From positions 186,001 through 250,000 of the forward strand of contig NZ_AKWX02000023.1 of assembly GCF_000306115.2 (NCBI RefSeq): a DNA stretch of 64,000 nucleotides, given 5' to 3'. Under the pieces are notes generated by a model. That model did not search any database. It was not told the DNA's origin and worked only from the letters and a program-made list of their open reading frames with translations. Source of the stretch: Leptospira wolffii serovar Khorat str. Khorat-H2 (GTDB taxonomy: Bacteria; Spirochaetota; Leptospiria; Leptospirales; Leptospiraceae). The position numbers and the translations under genes were made by a program. Shown piece after piece: positions 62,985 through 64,000 of this stretch; positions within the stretch are counted from its first letter, which is position 1, and the number at the start of each line of letters is the position of its first letter.

Positions 62985-63000
62985 TGCCAAGGAGGACGCT

Positions 63001-64000
63001 ATGTCCCTGAATATACGAAGCTTAAGAGCGGAGGCGAGAGAACTCTCTCCTTTTCCTATTTTTCGTCCCTTTCCTTTGAAAGAATCGGACGCGTTTGCTT
63101 ATTTCGAAAACCTTCTCTCCGAATCGGAAACCGGAGTGTTTTTGGAGAGCCTAGGACCCGAATCGGATAATTCCCGTTTCAGTTTTATATCTGCTTTTCC
63201 CAAGAGGATTCTTTCCGGTAGAGGAAACGCATTGGAATGCGACGGAAAGATCATAGCAACCGGGAATCCATATGCAATGATGTCCGAGATACTAGTTCCT
63301 CGTATTTCGTTTTTAGAATATTCCGAGTCCGGAGGGGGCGGGCTTTACGGCTACCTTTCCTACGAGGCCGCCAACGATATGGAGCCTAGTCTGGGGCTTG
63401 CGGAGCATTCGGACTTCCCTAAGTTCCGGTTCGCTTGGATGGAGGACGGTATTCTCATAGATAGAAGAACGGGAGAGTCTAAATATTTTCATTACGGACA
63501 AGATCGCTATTCTCTCTTCGAAAAATTCCTGAATCCGAGTTCGTCCCGGAGAGGGGAAAAATTCAAAATCCAAGACCTGGGCGCCTCCAGAACCAAGGAG
63601 GAACATAGGTCCATGGTCGAATCTATTATGGAAGAGATCCGAAAGGGAAACACTTTCCAATGCCAAATCGGTTTTAAAAGGTCCTTTCGCGTCGAGAATT
63701 CCTCGGAATCTTCCAGGACATCCGATCTGGAGTTGTATCGAGCATTAAGAAAAGTGAATCCTTCTCCTTTTATGTTCTTCTTGGCTTTCAGGGAAGAATG
63801 TCATCTGGGTGCGAGTCCCGAATTATTGTTCCGTCTGAAGGACGGATTCGTGGAAAGCTTTCCTTTGGCCGGCACAACTCGTAGGGGCAAGGACGAAGAA
63901 GAGGATCGTAGTTTGGCCTTGAGTCTTCTTTCGGATCCCAAGGAAATCGCGGAGCATAATATGCTCGTGGACTTGCATCGTAACGATTTGGGAAGAATCT
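63001..64000 (+). CDS. trpE: Anthranilate synthase component I, 3' end cut by the window
   Basis: The first 333 codons are seen. The N-terminal domain has FLESLGPESDNSRFSFI, the LLES-type region used in tryptophan feedback. The chorismate-binding domain shows NTFQCQIGFKRSF, PSPFMFFLAF, GASPELLFRL, the PLAGTTRRGKD motif and the acid-rich HNMLVDLHRNDLGRI at the end of the window. It converts chorismate and ammonia to anthranilate for tryptophan. A p-aminobenzoate synthase role is less likely because of the LLES-type motif and the Trp-Trp leader upstream. A strong AAGGAGG ribosome binding site precedes the ATG at 63001. Confidence 0.92.
   Translation, partial: MSLNIRSLRAEARELSPFPIFRPFPLKESDAFAYFENLLSESETGVFLESLGPESDNSRFSFISAFPKRILSGRGNALECDGKIIATGNPYAMMSEILVPRISFLEYSESGGGGLYGYLSYEAANDMEPSLGLAEHSDFPKFRFAWMEDGILIDRRTGESKYFHYGQDRYSLFEKFLNPSSSRRGEKFKIQDLGASRTKEEHRSMVESIMEEIRKGNTFQCQIGFKRSFRVENSSESSRTSDLELYRALRKVNPSPFMFFLAFREECHLGASPELLFRLKDGFVESFPLAGTTRRGKDEEEDRSLALSLLSDPKEIAEHNMLVDLHRNDLGRI

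Noticed and set aside
1..64000. tRNA, rRNA, intact insertion sequences or prophage genes
   Set aside because: I read through for cloverleaf arms, transposase motifs and phage structural genes and found none I could support. A covariance-model search would be decisive for tRNA.

Overview
The window looks like chromosomal DNA of a Leptospira species. The support is a run of lipoproteins with spirochaete-style lipoboxes, a LruC-domain lipoprotein, a DUF1554 lipoprotein, SpoIIE/TPR and 7TM-DISM signalling proteins, membrane-anchored AraC regulators, a very large RHS/YD-repeat protein, and moderate GC. The GC content seems higher than in the classic pathogens, so a saprophytic or intermediate clade is possible, but I cannot settle the species.

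Layout. 1-6.4 kb: a decayed TetR fragment, a SpoIIE phosphatase, then a TetR-controlled operon of a class III aminotransferase and two class II aldolase-like proteins, one of which lacks its metal ligands. 6.4-19.8 kb: outer-membrane and housekeeping genes (comF, dinB, recQ, mnmC, dusA, an MBL hydrolase, a 7TM-DISM protein) and a di-haem peroxidase behind a PerR/Fur-type box. 19.8-32.7 kb: a citrate synthase homologue with altered active-site residues, an AraC regulator, an M24 peptidase, an operon of lipid-type enzymes (PF10118, SDR, alpha/beta hydrolases), NlpC/P60 and VanX-like peptidases, an RlmK-like methyltransferase, and a kelch/TPR/OMP operon.

32.8-43.7 kb is the most unusual region. 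A 2172-residue RHS protein is followed by an array of related lipoprotein genes interspersed with orphan fragments of the RHS C-terminal tip. A 0.66-kb segment is duplicated at both ends of the array. This is the layout expected of a polymorphic toxin locus with immunity or accessory lipoproteins. Here the partners would be exported, and the tip ends in hydrophobic segments.

43.7-60.7 kb: an SDR, a UbiA-like membrane protein, MscS, a class III cyclase/FecR/FN3/DUF1554 operon, a two-component pair, lruC, an HDOD protein, an aldehyde dehydrogenase with a TetR-type operator, small membrane proteins and thiol peroxidase. 60.8-64 kb: amino-acid biosynthesis. ilvB is preceded by a Val/Leu-rich leader peptide with a textbook terminator/antiterminator pair. 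trpE, cut by the window end, is preceded by a Trp-Trp leader peptide. Two copies of a structured intergenic element (19849-19983 and 60024-60150) share conserved flanks around a hairpin whose stem sequence differs but still pairs. I saw no tRNA, rRNA, CRISPR array or intact insertion sequence.
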